A program made the translations under genes and the position numbers. A stretch of 64,000 nucleotides of DNA from Anaerovirgula multivorans (GTDB lineage Bacteria; Bacillota; Clostridia; Peptostreptococcales; Natronincolaceae). Below, in pieces: positions 50,393 through 59,757 of the stretch. The stretch is taken from NCBI RefSeq assembly GCF_900188145.1, contig NZ_FZOJ01000009.1, forward strand, positions 97,961-161,960. Direction: 5' to 3'. How positions within the stretch are numbered: position 1 is the first letter of the stretch; each line of letters starts with the position of its first letter. Below the pieces are notes generated by a model, which was not told the origin of the DNA, searched no databases, and saw nothing but the letters and a program-made list of their open reading frames with translations.

Positions 50393-52549
50393 ATGGAAAA
50401 ACTAGAAGGAGTTAAAAAGACAGGAAAAGAGGGGCAGAACACTTTTTTAGTAGAGGGTGTGGATTGCCCCAACTGTGCTCTGAAGGTTGAGAGAAGAATT
50501 CAAATGATTGAAGGCATAAAAGAAGCTACTTTAAACTTTTCTACTTCTAAGCTATATGTAAAGCATGATGGTCAAATAGAGGAAATTCTGCAGGCATTGA
50601 AGGAAACAGGACATCAAGGTAGATTACTGGAAGCCACAAGAAAAAATAAAGGTATTCAACAGGAAGTTGCATGGTATCAGAACAAAAAGACGGTGATGAC
50701 TTTTATTTCTGGTATTTTCATAGTGTTCGGGTTTATGGTACAATTTTTAAGCAGTAATAGAGATATATCAACACCACTTTTTGCACTGGCTATGATATCA
50801 GGAGGATATTACGTAGCTAAAAGCGGATTATTTGCACTTAAATCCTTTAGTCTAGATATGAATTTCTTAATGATGGTGGCTGCAATTGGAGCAGCTTTAT
50901 TAGGTGAGTGGTCGGAGGGAGCTGCTGTAGTATTTTTGTTTTCTGTAGGGAATACATTACAGGTTTATACTATGGATAAAACAAGAAAATCCATATCACA
51001 ATTGATGGAATTAGCCCCAAATGAAGCTCTCCTTAAGACATTAAGTGGTGAAATCATGGTTCCGGTTGAGGAACTATCTATAGGAGATCTAGTGATCATT
51101 AAACCAGGAGAACGAATACCAATAGATGGCGTTGTAGCTAAAGGGTATTCCTCTGTGAATCAAGCTCCGATTACAGGAGAGTCTATTCCGGTGGAGAAGG
51201 CAGAGGGTAACGAGGTTTTTGCTGGTACCATCAATCAACAAGGGTTGTTGGAGATTAAGGTAACAAAACTAGTAGAGGATACAACTCTATCAAAGATAAT
51301 GAATATGGTAGAAGAGGCACAAGCACAAAAGGCTCCCTCTCAGCAATTTGTTGATAAATTTGCAAAATACTATACTCCTATTGTAGTATTATTGGCGATT
51401 TTCATTGCAGTGATACCACCGATTTTCTTAGGAGTAGAGTTTGCACCATGGATTAAAAAAGCATTAATTTTGTTAGTGATTTCTTGTCCATGTGCCCTTG
51501 TCATATCCACTCCTGTTTCTATTGTATCCGCAATAGGCAATGCTTCTAAGGAAGGAATCCTTATTAAAGGAGGAGCTCATCTAGAAGAAACAGGTAAAAT
51601 CACGGCAATAGCTTTTGATAAAACCGGGACATTGACGGTAGGAAGACCTTCAGTAGTGGATATAGATAGGACCTCTAGTCATAGTAGAGAAGAGGCGTTA
51701 AAAATTGCTGCTTCATTAGAAAAAGCATCAGAACATCCAATAGGAAGAGCTATTGTTGAAAAGGCAGCTTTGGAGGGAATTACTTTAGACTTAAATCTAG
51801 AGGAGTTTGAAGCTATTATAGGGAAAGGAATTAAAGGAAAAGTAGGGGGGGAAATTTATTATTTAGGAAACTCACGGTTATTCCAGGAGATTTCTATAGA
51901 GATGAAAGATATAAAGGAAAAGATTGAAGGTTATCAAAAGGAAGGAAAAACTGTCATACTATTAGGAGATGAAGAAAGGGTCATTAGTATATTTACTGTT
52001 GCAGATGAAGTGAGAAGCATGAGCAAGAATGCTATTCAACAGTTGAAGAAGGCAGGTATTGAAAAGACAATTATGCTAACAGGAGACCATCCTAATACTG
52101 CTGCTGCTGTAGCTAATGCTACAGGAATAGAAGAATTTAAAGGCCAGTTGTTACCAGAAGATAAACTCCAGGTAATCAAGAATTTAGTGGTAGAATACAA
52201 AAACGTGGCTATGGTAGGAGACGGTATTAATGACACACCGGCATTAGCAACCGCTTCTGTGGGTATAGCTATGGGAGCTGCAGGGACAGATGCGGCATTG
52301 GAAACTGCAGACATTGCCTTAATGGGAGATGATTTAAACAAGCTGGCTTATACTGTACTGCTAAGCAGAAGGGCATTAAAGATTATTCGTGAGAATATTA
52401 TCTTTTCTATATTCATTAAAGTAGTATTTCTAATATTGACTTTTATGGGAAGAGCTAATTTATGGATGGCAGTATTTGCTGATACTGGGGCTTCAATTAT
52501 TGTTATATTAAATGGGATGAGGCTTTTAAAAAAAAATAAGAAGTCCTAG
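50393..52549 (+). CDS. cadA: Cd/Zn/Pb-exporting P1B-type ATPase
   Basis: About 718 residues from ATG 50393 (GAGGGGG upstream). One heavy-metal-associated domain with GVDCPNCALKVERRI comes first. SPTVALESP-type loop TGES appears as PITGESIPVEK. The membrane metal site is SCPCALVIS, phosphorylation is at DKTGTLT, and the hinge is GDGINDTPAL. CPC with this layout means divalent soft metals (ZntA/CadA) rather than copper. It is cotranscribed with the ArsR regulator 31 bases upstream. Confidence 0.93.
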   Translation: MEKLEGVKKTGKEGQNTFLVEGVDCPNCALKVERRIQMIEGIKEATLNFSTSKLYVKHDGQIEEILQALKETGHQGRLLEATRKNKGIQQEVAWYQNKKTVMTFISGIFIVFGFMVQFLSSNRDISTPLFALAMISGGYYVAKSGLFALKSFSLDMNFLMMVAAIGAALLGEWSEGAAVVFLFSVGNTLQVYTMDKTRKSISQLMELAPNEALLKTLSGEIMVPVEELSIGDLVIIKPGERIPIDGVVAKGYSSVNQAPITGESIPVEKAEGNEVFAGTINQQGLLEIKVTKLVEDTTLSKIMNMVEEAQAQKAPSQQFVDKFAKYYTPIVVLLAIFIAVIPPIFLGVEFAPWIKKALILLVISCPCALVISTPVSIVSAIGNASKEGILIKGGAHLEETGKITAIAFDKTGTLTVGRPSVVDIDRTSSHSREEALKIAASLEKASEHPIGRAIVEKAALEGITLDLNLEEFEAIIGKGIKGKVGGEIYYLGNSRLFQEISIEMKDIKEKIEGYQKEGKTVILLGDEERVISIFTVADEVRSMSKNAIQQLKKAGIEKTIMLTGDHPNTAAAVANATGIEEFKGQLLPEDKLQVIKNLVVEYKNVAMVGDGINDTPALATASVGIAMGAAGTDAALETADIALMGDDLNKLAYTVLLSRRALKIIRENIIFSIFIKVVFLILTFMGRANLWMAVFADTGASIIVILNGMRLLKKNKKS

Positions 52550-52701
52550 AATTGAAAAACTAACGATAATGATTATTAAATAAAAAAAAATATCAAAAAC
52601 TAATTTTTATGTGTTTAAATATATTTTTCAGGGGAATATATTAATTGATGGTTAATCAAAAGATAAACCAAATTTAATTAATAAGCTCAGGAGGTATATA
52701 C

Positions 52702-53241
52702 ATGGCAGAAAGATTAGTAGGTGTGCAAGCCCCACATTTTGAAATGAAGACAGTAGATGGATTAGGACAAGATTTTGGGAAAGTATCATTGAATGATTAT
52801 AGTGGTAAATGGTTAGTGATGTTTTTCTATCCACTAGATTTTACCTTTGTTTGCCCAACTGAAATCACTGGTTTCAACAAAAAAATTGAAAGCTTTAAAA
52901 AACTAAATGCTGAAATATTAGGAGTAAGTACAGATAGTGAGCATTCCCATAAGGCATGGATCAATACAGCTCAAGACAAAGGTGGCTTAGGGCAACTTCA
53001 ATTTCCATTAGCATCTGATATGACACAAAAAGTAGCTAGAGATTATGGCGTATTGATTGAAGATGAGGGTATCGCTTTAAGAGGACTGTTTATCATAGAC
53101 CCAGAAGGAGTTTTAAGATATTCTGTTGTCCATGACTTAAATGTTGGAAGAAGTGTTGATGAAACATTAAGAGTGCTTCAAGGATTGCAATCTGGAGGCT
53201 TATGCCCAATCGATTGGGAACCAGGAGATGAGCATTTATAA
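52702..53241 (+). CDS. 2-Cys peroxiredoxin (AhpC/Prx1 type)
   Basis: 179 residues behind AGGAGG. Peroxidatic Cys in FYPLDFTFVCPTEITGF, resolving Cys in SGGLCPIDWEPGDEH, and DSEHSHKAWINT typical of the subfamily. It reduces H2O2 and organic peroxides using thioredoxin or rubredoxin-type donors. Single gene. Confidence 0.95.
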   Translation: MAERLVGVQAPHFEMKTVDGLGQDFGKVSLNDYSGKWLVMFFYPLDFTFVCPTEITGFNKKIESFKKLNAEILGVSTDSEHSHKAWINTAQDKGGLGQLQFPLASDMTQKVARDYGVLIEDEGIALRGLFIIDPEGVLRYSVVHDLNVGRSVDETLRVLQGLQSGGLCPIDWEPGDEHL

Positions 53242-53290
53242 TTGTAAAATAGTCTTAGGAAGATTTAAAAGACGATTCTAGGTGAAAGAT

Positions 53291-53319
53291 AAGGGGAGCT
53301 TTTGGAACTCCCCTTTTAA
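53291..53319. terminator. Bidirectional terminator
   Basis: AAGGGGAG and CTCCCCTT pair around a 9-base loop, with TTTT after it, between convergent genes. Confidence 0.75.
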
Positions 53320-53326
53320 TATGTAT

Positions 53327-53929
53327 TTACTTATTCATCTCAGTTGCCTTGATAGCCAATGCGGCTCCGATTGCATATGCCTGCTGCAGAATATTTTCAT
53401 CCTTCATAATAGGGTGCTGATCTACATTAGGAATAAAGAGATTGCCTTCATGGCTGGTATTGATGGATTTAAAATATAAATCCATGATGGGTAACGTAGC
53501 ATCAAAAAGATGAGGATTTTCTGACATACCTGCTGTACAAATAAAATATCCTAAACGTTTTTTTTCTTTATCAATTAAGGAATGATTTAGCACATATTTG
53601 CTTGACCAAATAGCTTGATTCCGATCAATAATTGTCTTCAATTGAGCACTGACGCTATTGAAGTATAAAGGAGAAGATAGAATGACAATATCTGTTGCAT
53701 CAAACTTTTCATAGAGCTTTTCCATATCATCCTTCAAGACACATCCCCTTTTTCTAGTACAGCCATCACAGGCTTTGCAGGGCTGAACATTCAATTTATC
53801 AGCATAAATTTTTTCGATAGCTACTTGATTTTCACAGGTTTTTTCTATACCCTTAAGCATATGGGTAACTAAAGTATCGTTATTTTTTCCTTTTCTAGGG
53901 CTTCCCACAATTCCCAAAACCTTTAACAT
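53327..53929 (-). CDS. Flavodoxin-family iron-sulfur flavoprotein-like oxidoreductase
   Basis: About 200 residues from ATG 53929 (AGGAGG upstream). VLGIVGSPRKGKND is the FMN loop, SSPLYFNSVSAQLKTIIDR the second flavin loop. CKACDGCTRKRGCVLKDD is a four-Cys cluster with the compact iron-sulfur-flavoprotein spacing, so a 4Fe-4S cluster may pass electrons to FMN. Role in O2 or peroxide defence is plausible beside the peroxiredoxin. Confidence 0.85.
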   Translation of the reverse strand: MLKVLGIVGSPRKGKNNDTLVTHMLKGIEKTCENQVAIEKIYADKLNVQPCKACDGCTRKRGCVLKDDMEKLYEKFDATDIVILSSPLYFNSVSAQLKTIIDRNQAIWSSKYVLNHSLIDKEKKRLGYFICTAGMSENPHLFDATLPIMDLYFKSINTSHEGNLFIPNVDQHPIMKDENILQQAYAIGAALAIKATEMNK

Positions 53930-54113
53930 AGTGTTCCTCCTGAATATATGTGTATTTTTAGGGACTTTCCATATTAAATACATTTTATCACAAATAGCAC
54001 CAATTTACTCTTAAGTCTATAGAAAAGTTTCTACAGCATCGGAGGTAAGAGAGGCATAAAGGATAGCGGTAGAGCATATATGTAATATGAAAAAAGTTGA
54101 AAAGGAGATCCAT

Positions 54114-54680
54114 ATGAAGAAAAAAATGAGACTCTTGTGCTTTATAACCCTGATGCTTCTAGTAATAGGGGTATTTGGTAGAAATTATTTATTTATCGAT
54201 GATTTTATTAAATCTAAAAACAATGGTGAACAGGAAAATATAATAACCGAGGCCAACAGCTACACAACTGAAAACTATCAAAGCTTTTTTACAGAAAATG
54301 GAGAAATTGACATAGTAGATTCAAACTATATGGTTGCTTTAACGGAAGTATTTTATAATCTAGATAAATACCAGGGGAGAGGGATCACATTAGAAGGTTT
54401 TGTACATAGAGAAGCGTACTATGATGATAATCAATTTATGCTGGCAAGAACAGTGTCATCTTGTTGTGCAGAGCATGCAACAATGATGGGTTTGCTAAGT
54501 CATTGGGAGGATGCAGAAGAATTAAAGGAAGGTACTTGGATAAGCGTGAAGGGAATGTTACAGTCTACTGTCCACTACAGTCCTAAGATAGACAAAGGGG
54601 TAACTTGGCCAATGGTCATTGTAGAAGAACTAGAAATAATTGAAAAACCAGAGGAAGAATATATTTATCATGAATTATAA
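54114..54680 (+). CDS. Secreted/anchored DUF1980-like protein
   Basis: About 188 residues from ATG 54114 behind AAAAGGAG. There is one N-terminal membrane segment, then an OB-fold-like domain: NLDKYQGRGITLEGFVHREA, ARTVSSCCAEHATMMGLL and EGTWISVKGML match the C-terminal domain of YcgQ-type (TIGR03943) proteins. That family usually pairs with a YcgR-type permease and is linked to metal stress. The CC and H residues could bind metal. The permease may be the ArsP_2-type exporter downstream. Confidence 0.75.
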   Translation: MKKKMRLLCFITLMLLVIGVFGRNYLFIDDFIKSKNNGEQENIITEANSYTTENYQSFFTENGEIDIVDSNYMVALTEVFYNLDKYQGRGITLEGFVHREAYYDDNQFMLARTVSSCCAEHATMMGLLSHWEDAEELKEGTWISVKGMLQSTVHYSPKIDKGVTWPMVIVEELEIIEKPEEEYIYHEL

Positions 54681-54733
54681 GATAGTTAAAAGCTTATAGA
54701 TAACCAATTTTAAACTTTAATTGCACTCTGTGA

Positions 54734-54895
54734 AAGTGACTGACAGCAAATCAAAGATTTGGGTCATCTACTTTTGATATACACGGTCTACGGTTTCGCC
54801 CAAAACCATGGGCTGCAAATGTAGCCCTTAGTATATCAAAATTTCACCTTGTATAAGCGACTGACATGAAATCATAGATTTCAGTCATCTGCTTA
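54734..54895. repeat. Nested palindromic element with two related hairpins
   Basis: Hairpin A (54734-54774: AAGTGACTGAC...CAAATC-aaa-GATTTG...TCATCTACTT) and hairpin B (54854-54895: TAAGCGACTGAC..GAAATC-ata-GATTTC..GTCATCTGCTTA) have the same plan and related sequence. Between them TTTTGATATAC (54772-54782) pairs with GTATATCAAAA (54831-54841), enclosing GGGCTGC-aaat-GTAGCCC (54810-54827). No coding frame. Confidence 0.7.
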
Positions 54896-54925
54896 AGTTC
54901 TGTAGTTGGTTACCTATATAGTAAT

Positions 54926-54972
54926 AAAAAGCTATACATTATTTTATACTTTAAAATAATGTATAGCTTTTT
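54926..54972. terminator. Long bidirectional terminator
   Basis: AGCTATACATTATTTTA and TAAAATAATGTATAGCT pair perfectly, with A-run and T-run on the two sides, between convergent genes. Confidence 0.85.
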
Positions 54973-55061
54973 ATGAGATTTACAGCCTAATTTCATGTGA
55001 AGTAAAGAAAGTACAAAGCTTTTGAGTCTGTCATCCTGAGGGGTGAGGAAGGAACTGAGCT

Positions 55062-56363
55062 TTATTTTAGCGAAGTAAAAGTGGTTTGCAGCATTGAAAC
55101 AATAGGCAGGTTGATTTCTAGCCAATAAATTATGAGACCAAAAATGACAGCTGGTATCGTTGTAATCACAGTGGCCCACAATGCAGAACGACGGTCAATT
55201 GCAATTAGAGGTAATAAAGCATCTCCATCCTGAGATACCGCATTGGCAAATAGGGCGGCAAAGGGCACTAGACCTCGAGTAAATAATGTAACAAATATAA
55301 TTTGAGGGCCACAGCCAGGAATCAACCCAATAGCTGAACCAATAATAATCGATAATATACCTGTAGCTAATAGTACTGTCTCAATCATCCCTTCGCCAGT
55401 GGCATAATCACCACCACCAATGGCTAATACTAGGATTTCATAGGCTAAGAATCCAACAAATACCCATGTCACAACAAAGGCGGTATCTTGAGCATTATGG
55501 ATAAAGGTTTCCTTCAAAGACATGGCCTTTAGTTCAGTTTCTTCATGGGTATCATCCCCAAGAAATTTTTTACTCATAATCATCATAAGGATAGAAAATG
55601 CTGTTCCTAAGGTTCCTATAACTAATCCTAAATTAGGGATGAAAAGCTCATTAATATCTACTTGAAGCAACAGTCCTATTCCTAAGGGTAAAGCAATCAG
55701 CATAATAAGCCAATATAGATAAAAACCATTATGGGTAAATCTGTAGCCCAAAGTATCATGACTTTGATGACCCTTCAACTTATGATGTAATAAAAGGTCA
55801 ATTTCATCTCCTTCACTATGACCAATATGTTTGATGAGGTTATCATTACATCCTCCCATTCGATTGCATTCATATTGAAGTAGACTATGGTCAGCATTTG
55901 CATGGTCTTGATCAAGATCTTCCTTGCTCTTTCTTCTAGATTTATACTTTTCTAAGATTTCAATACCTAGGTTGGTTTTATCAACAGCATAACCAGTAAT
56001 GATGGCAGCTATAAAAGAAAGAAAACTAATAATGAGGTACTGCAGTGGATGGCTGGCAATTAGTACAAAGGCTGAATCCCCCATTGTAGCTACCAAAGTA
56101 GCTATAACCGTACCAAAGCTTACTGCTCCTTTAAAAAATAAGGGCATAACGAAAATAGCCCCACCACAACCAGGCGTGAGTCCTAATAATGCCCCCAGCA
56201 CAGGTTGCCATTTTTTTGATCTTTCTATAGAAGATATAAAATCTCCAGACTTTTTGAAGTTTATATATCCAAATAACAAAAGAACAAATCCAACAAAAAC
56301 TCCTACCTCTAAAAAAGCACCTTCAGCGCTATCTAATACAAGTTCTAAAATGGTCACAAACAA
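55062..56363 (-). CDS. Ten-TM heavy-metal (manganese) exporter, ArsP_2 family
   Basis: 433 residues, TTG start behind AGGGGG. Two homologous halves each carry a PGCG motif: LLGLTPGCGGAIFVMPLFFK and IGLIPGCGPQIIFVTLFTR. The linker between the halves is rich in His, Asp and Cys (DQDHANADHSLLQYECNR, HHKLKGHQSHD) and could bind metal. The family is annotated as putative manganese or heavy-metal exporter. Downstream on the same strand order lie DUF1622 and YtaF genes, possibly one metal-related set. Confidence 0.85.
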   Translation of the reverse strand: MFVTILELVLDSAEGAFLEVGVFVGFVLLLFGYINFKKSGDFISSIERSKKWQPVLGALLGLTPGCGGAIFVMPLFFKGAVSFGTVIATLVATMGDSAFVLIASHPLQYLIISFLSFIAAIITGYAVDKTNLGIEILEKYKSRRKSKEDLDQDHANADHSLLQYECNRMGGCNDNLIKHIGHSEGDEIDLLLHHKLKGHQSHDTLGYRFTHNGFYLYWLIMLIALPLGIGLLLQVDINELFIPNLGLVIGTLGTAFSILMMIMSKKFLGDDTHEETELKAMSLKETFIHNAQDTAFVVTWVFVGFLAYEILVLAIGGGDYATGEGMIETVLLATGILSIIIGSAIGLIPGCGPQIIFVTLFTRGLVPFAALFANAVSQDGDALLPLIAIDRRSALWATVITTIPAVIFGLIIYWLEINLPIVSMLQTTFTSLK

Positions 56364-56431
56364 TAAGTTCTACCCCCTTATTTCATTTTCTATATAATTA
56401 TACCCTCTGACTATGTAACCTAACAATAGTT

Positions 56432-56806
56432 TTATTCTTCTCTTCTGTGTCTAGCAAAGTCCTTTATCTCTTCCTCCTGATGAAGTTCAGAGGTGATCTC
56501 CCAGTGAATAACATAGGTCAATATAAGTCGTAGAACGATAATAGTACCTAATACTTTTATCTCATCCATTGTACGAACTAAAATTGTCCTGAGGATTTCT
56601 CCACCTAATTTAAATTCAAGGCCTAATGCCAAACCCTTAGCTAGTTCGATTTTTATACAGGTATCATTAAATTTTAATTTCTCTTTAACATACTTTAAAA
56701 AACTTCTTACACCAGAATAACCTATAATAAAGATGCCAATTAGCTCTAAAATATGAATTACGAAGACAACCAATGCTTCAATCAAATGTTCAAACTGTTC
56801 TAGCAT
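56432..56806 (-). CDS. DUF1622 membrane protein
   Basis: 124 residues, AGGAGG upstream. Helices at about 10-32 and 80-100, with LAKGLALGLEFKLGGEILRT being the conserved DUF1622 stretch. Function unknown. It lies 68 bases upstream of the ArsP_2-type exporter and is probably co-transcribed with it. Confidence 0.85.
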   Translation of the reverse strand: MLEQFEHLIEALVVFVIHILELIGIFIIGYSGVRSFLKYVKEKLKFNDTCIKIELAKGLALGLEFKLGGEILRTILVRTMDEIKVLGTIIVLRLILTYVIHWEITSELHQEEEIKDFARHRREE

Positions 56807-56877
56807 AGTATTCCTCCTAGAAGATGGGATTCTTTTGTACTTTTATAATAGTATGTCCAATCTTTTCTAGACAAAAC

Positions 56878-56912
56878 TAAAATCCTACTGCTTTTACACA
56901 GTAGGACTTTAG
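56878..56912 (-). terminator. Terminator after ytaF
   Basis: On the minus strand AGTCCTACTG and CAGTAGGATT pair around an 8-base loop, followed by TT. Confidence 0.7.
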
Positions 56913-56918
56913 CAACTA

Positions 56919-57557
56919 TTAAGATATCAATCTGGTTAACCCTAAGATAACTAAGATACATCCTGGAATAAATGAAGTTTTTTCCTTTAATCGAGAGGCT
57001 AAATAGTTTTTGCCTATATGAATGCCTGACAGCAGGAATACTAAATTTAATATAGCTACCAATAATAAAGTAAATAGGATCGTCGTGATAGAGGAAAGTG
57101 AAACCGCAATTCCAATAGCTAAGGAATCGATGGCTAAAGCTATTCCTAATACGATAGCTTCTTTTGTGTCAATTACTCCAGAAATATCTAGATCTATCTT
57201 TGCAGGATCTCTCAATACATTTATTGCAATTCCCAAAGAGTCAATACTGATAATTGCAATAGAAGTAGGTTGGTGGACTTTTTCCTTAGGAAACCTATAA
57301 TTTAACCAGCCTTGAATCAAAAACCAAATACCAATAACCAATAGTATACCTGCCCCTATCAAATTCGTAGCGACTTCCGGTACCAATCTTGTTAAAAGAT
57401 TTCCGGCAAAAAAACCAAGACTTAGAAGGGCAACAGAAATAAAATCTAGTATAACAAGAGAGTATAAAGGAACTTTTATATTTTTTATACCATAAGCTAT
57501 GCCAACACTGAAACTATCCATGCTTATGGCGATGGCAATCAAAAGACCTTCAATCAT
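56919..57557 (-). CDS. ytaF: Sporulation membrane protein YtaF / MntP-family
   Basis: 212 residues of six helices, behind AAGGAGG. Two internal repeats carry AIAISMDSFSVGIAYG and ALAIDSLAIGIAV, with the acidic residues that bind Mn2+ in MntP. The insertion FPKEKVHQPTSIAII...DPAKIDLDISGVI before the second half is typical of YtaF. It is thought to help cation handling during sporulation. Confidence 0.85.
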   Translation of the reverse strand: MIEGLLIAIAISMDSFSVGIAYGIKNIKVPLYSLVILDFISVALLSLGFFAGNLLTRLVPEVATNLIGAGILLVIGIWFLIQGWLNYRFPKEKVHQPTSIAIISIDSLGIAINVLRDPAKIDLDISGVIDTKEAIVLGIALAIDSLAIGIAVSLSSITTILFTLLLVAILNLVFLLSGIHIGKNYLASRLKEKTSFIPGCILVILGLTRLIS

Positions 57558-57647
57558 GTGATCCCTCCTTAAATCATCATCTCCTTACCATATTATGTAG
57601 CATGGGGCAAGGGGTGACAAAATTTAATATTGCGAGTAATAAAAATC

Positions 57648-57676
57648 TTGAAGAAAAGATAGTGGTATGATATGAT
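57648..57676 (+). promoter_or_regulatory. Promoter of the riboflavin operon
   Basis: TTGAAG (57648-57653), 17-base spacer, TATGAT (57671-57676), about 32 bases before the FMN aptamer. Confidence 0.7.
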
Positions 57677-57707
57677 GTAAAGAAAATTCAATATAAGCTT
57701 TATTAAA

Positions 57708-57946
57708 TACTTTCAGGGCGGGGTGAAATTCCCCACCGGCGGTAACGTTTTATGCGAAGCCCGCGAGCCTTTTGGTTGATCTGGTGAGATTCCAGAGCCG
57801 ACAGTATAGTCTGGATGGGAGAGAGTATAGTATTATATTACTGTTGATTACATATGCTTTTATATGGTAGGCACTTAATAAATCAATGAACAGTGATATT
57901 AATTATATCAATCATACCCTGAGGTAAAATCTCAGGGTATTTTATT
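57708..57946 (+). ncRNA. FMN riboswitch (RFN element) with terminator
   Basis: Aptamer 57708-57827 contains the conserved AGGGCGGGGTGAAA, CCCCACCGGCGGTAA, GAAGCCCGCGAGCC, GGTGAGATTCCAGAGCCGAC and GGATGGGAGAG segments. The outer P1 is TACTTTC/GAGAGTA. ACCCTGAG-gtaaaat-CTCAGGGT with ATTTTATTTT (57914-57946) is the terminator. FMN binding should stop transcription of ribDEBAH. Confidence 0.97.
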
Positions 57947-57986
57947 TTGTTAAAAAGAAAAAAATAGGAGAAATGGAGGTGGTATT

Positions 57987-59087
57987 GTGGAGGAGAACTA
58001 TATGGAAAGAGCCCTTACTTTGGCAAAACTAGGATGGGGGAAGACAAGACCAAATCCTCTAGTGGGGGCTGTGATTGTAAAGGAAGGAAAGGTTATTGCT
58101 GAAGGATATCATCATTATTATGGTGGAGATCATGCAGAGGTAGATGCATTAAAAAAAATAAAATTTCTTGCTAAGGGAGCTGCGATTTATGTAAATTTAG
58201 AGCCCTGCTCACATTATGGGAAAACACCCCCCTGTGTAGAAGCTATCATAAAAAGTAAAGCGAAAAAGGTAGTTGTTGCACTACAGGATCCTAATCCACA
58301 GGTGGCAGGTAGGGGGATAAAAATACTTAGGAAACATGGAATAGAAGTGGTATTAGGAGTTTTGGAAGAGGAAGCAAGAAAGCTAAATGAAATTTTTATT
58401 AAATATATTACTACATCTAAGCCCTTTTGCATTTTAAAAACCGCAATGACCTTAGATGGCAAAATTGCCACCTCAAATGGAGACTCAAAATGGATTACTG
58501 AAGAGGATGCAAGGGCATACGGTCATCATATAAGAGATCGAGTAGCTGGAATCATGGTGGGAATTTCTACCATATTAGCGGATGATCCTCAACTAAACAC
58601 CAGAATTCTCAACAAAGAAGGAAATCAGCCAGTACGAATTATTGTAGACAGTAAGCTCAGGATTCCTTTAGAAGTCAATGTGGTGAAGACTGCGAAACAA
58701 CAACCAACGCTTATTGCAACTACCAATAAAGCTTCAAAAGAAAAAATAGAAGAACTAGCTAAATTGGGGGTGGAGGTGCTAATGGTTGAGGAGAAAAACG
58801 GAAAAGTAAATCTTGAGGATTTAATGATACAACTAGGACAGAGAAAAATAGACAGTATTCTATTGGAGGGGGGAGGCACCCTGAACTATTCAGCCTTAGA
58901 TGTAGGAATTGTAGATAAGGTCATGTGTTTTATCGGGCCTAAGATTATTGGGGGAAGAAATGCCATTACACCAGTAGAAGGTACTGGTAAAAGCTTAATA
59001 AAAGATGCTTTCATTGTAGAGGATATTTCTCTTGAAAAATTTCGGAAGGATATTTTGATAGAGGGTTATATCAGAAGGAGAGGATAG
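57987..59087 (+). CDS. ribD: Riboflavin biosynthesis deaminase-reductase RibD
   Basis: 366 residues from GTG behind GGAGGTGG. The deaminase domain has DHAEVDAL and EPCSHYGKTPPC (zinc ligands His, Cys, Cys). The reductase domain begins about residue 145 (CILKTAMTLDGKIATSNGDSKW) with LLEGGGTLNYSALD. It converts the GTP-derived pyrimidine to 5-amino-6-ribitylaminouracil phosphate in two steps. Confidence 0.97.
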   Translation: MEENYMERALTLAKLGWGKTRPNPLVGAVIVKEGKVIAEGYHHYYGGDHAEVDALKKIKFLAKGAAIYVNLEPCSHYGKTPPCVEAIIKSKAKKVVVALQDPNPQVAGRGIKILRKHGIEVVLGVLEEEARKLNEIFIKYITTSKPFCILKTAMTLDGKIATSNGDSKWITEEDARAYGHHIRDRVAGIMVGISTILADDPQLNTRILNKEGNQPVRIIVDSKLRIPLEVNVVKTAKQQPTLIATTNKASKEKIEELAKLGVEVLMVEEKNGKVNLEDLMIQLGQRKIDSILLEGGGTLNYSALDVGIVDKVMCFIGPKIIGGRNAITPVEGTGKSLIKDAFIVEDISLEKFRKDILIEGYIRRRG

Positions 59088-59090
59088 GTT

Positions 59091-59744
59091 GTGTTTACGG
59101 GAATTGTTGAAGAAATAGGTAGAATAAGGAGAATTCATCAAAGTGGAGATGGTGCTAGCATTATCATTGAAGGAAAAAGAGTTTTAGGAGATGTGAAGTT
59201 GGGTGATAGCATAGCTACTAATGGTGTATGCTTGACAGTAAATCAGTTTGATACTTCTAGTTTTCAAGTAGATGTTATGGCAGAAACCATGAGGCGTAGC
59301 AACTTAAAGAATTTGAAAACAGGTGATTTAGTGAATTTAGAAAGGGCGGTGGCAGTAGGGGATCGTTTAGGGGGACATCTTGTCAGCGGACATATCGATG
59401 GGGTAGGGGTTATTAGTAATTATGATCAAGAGGACAATGCAGTATGGATCACAATTGATGTAGAACTAGAATTATTGAAATATATCATTTTAAAGGGGTC
59501 TATTGCAGTAGACGGTGTAAGTCTTACGGTAGCTTATGTAGATGAAAAGTGTTTTAAAGTCTCTATCATCCCTCATACCCGAGATGAGACAATTTTAATT
59601 AATAAAGGAGTTGGGGAGCTGGTAAATTTGGAATGCGATATGATTGGAAAATATGTAGAAAAATTAATGTTTTATAACAAAGATAAGCAAGAAAAGAAGG
59701 ATATTTCATTAGATTTTTTGGCACAACATGGATTTATAAAATAA
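59091..59744 (+). CDS. ribE: Riboflavin synthase, alpha subunit
   Basis: 217 residues from GTG three bases after ribD. Two lumazine-binding repeats: MFTGIVEEIGRI...NGVCLTVN and HIDGVGVIS...KGSIAVDGVSLTV. It dismutates two lumazines to riboflavin and the RibD product. Confidence 0.96.
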   Translation: MFTGIVEEIGRIRRIHQSGDGASIIIEGKRVLGDVKLGDSIATNGVCLTVNQFDTSSFQVDVMAETMRRSNLKNLKTGDLVNLERAVAVGDRLGGHLVSGHIDGVGVISNYDQEDNAVWITIDVELELLKYIILKGSIAVDGVSLTVAYVDEKCFKVSIIPHTRDETILINKGVGELVNLECDMIGKYVEKLMFYNKDKQEKKDISLDFLAQHGFIK

Positions 59745-59757
59745 AGGAGGAAAATAA

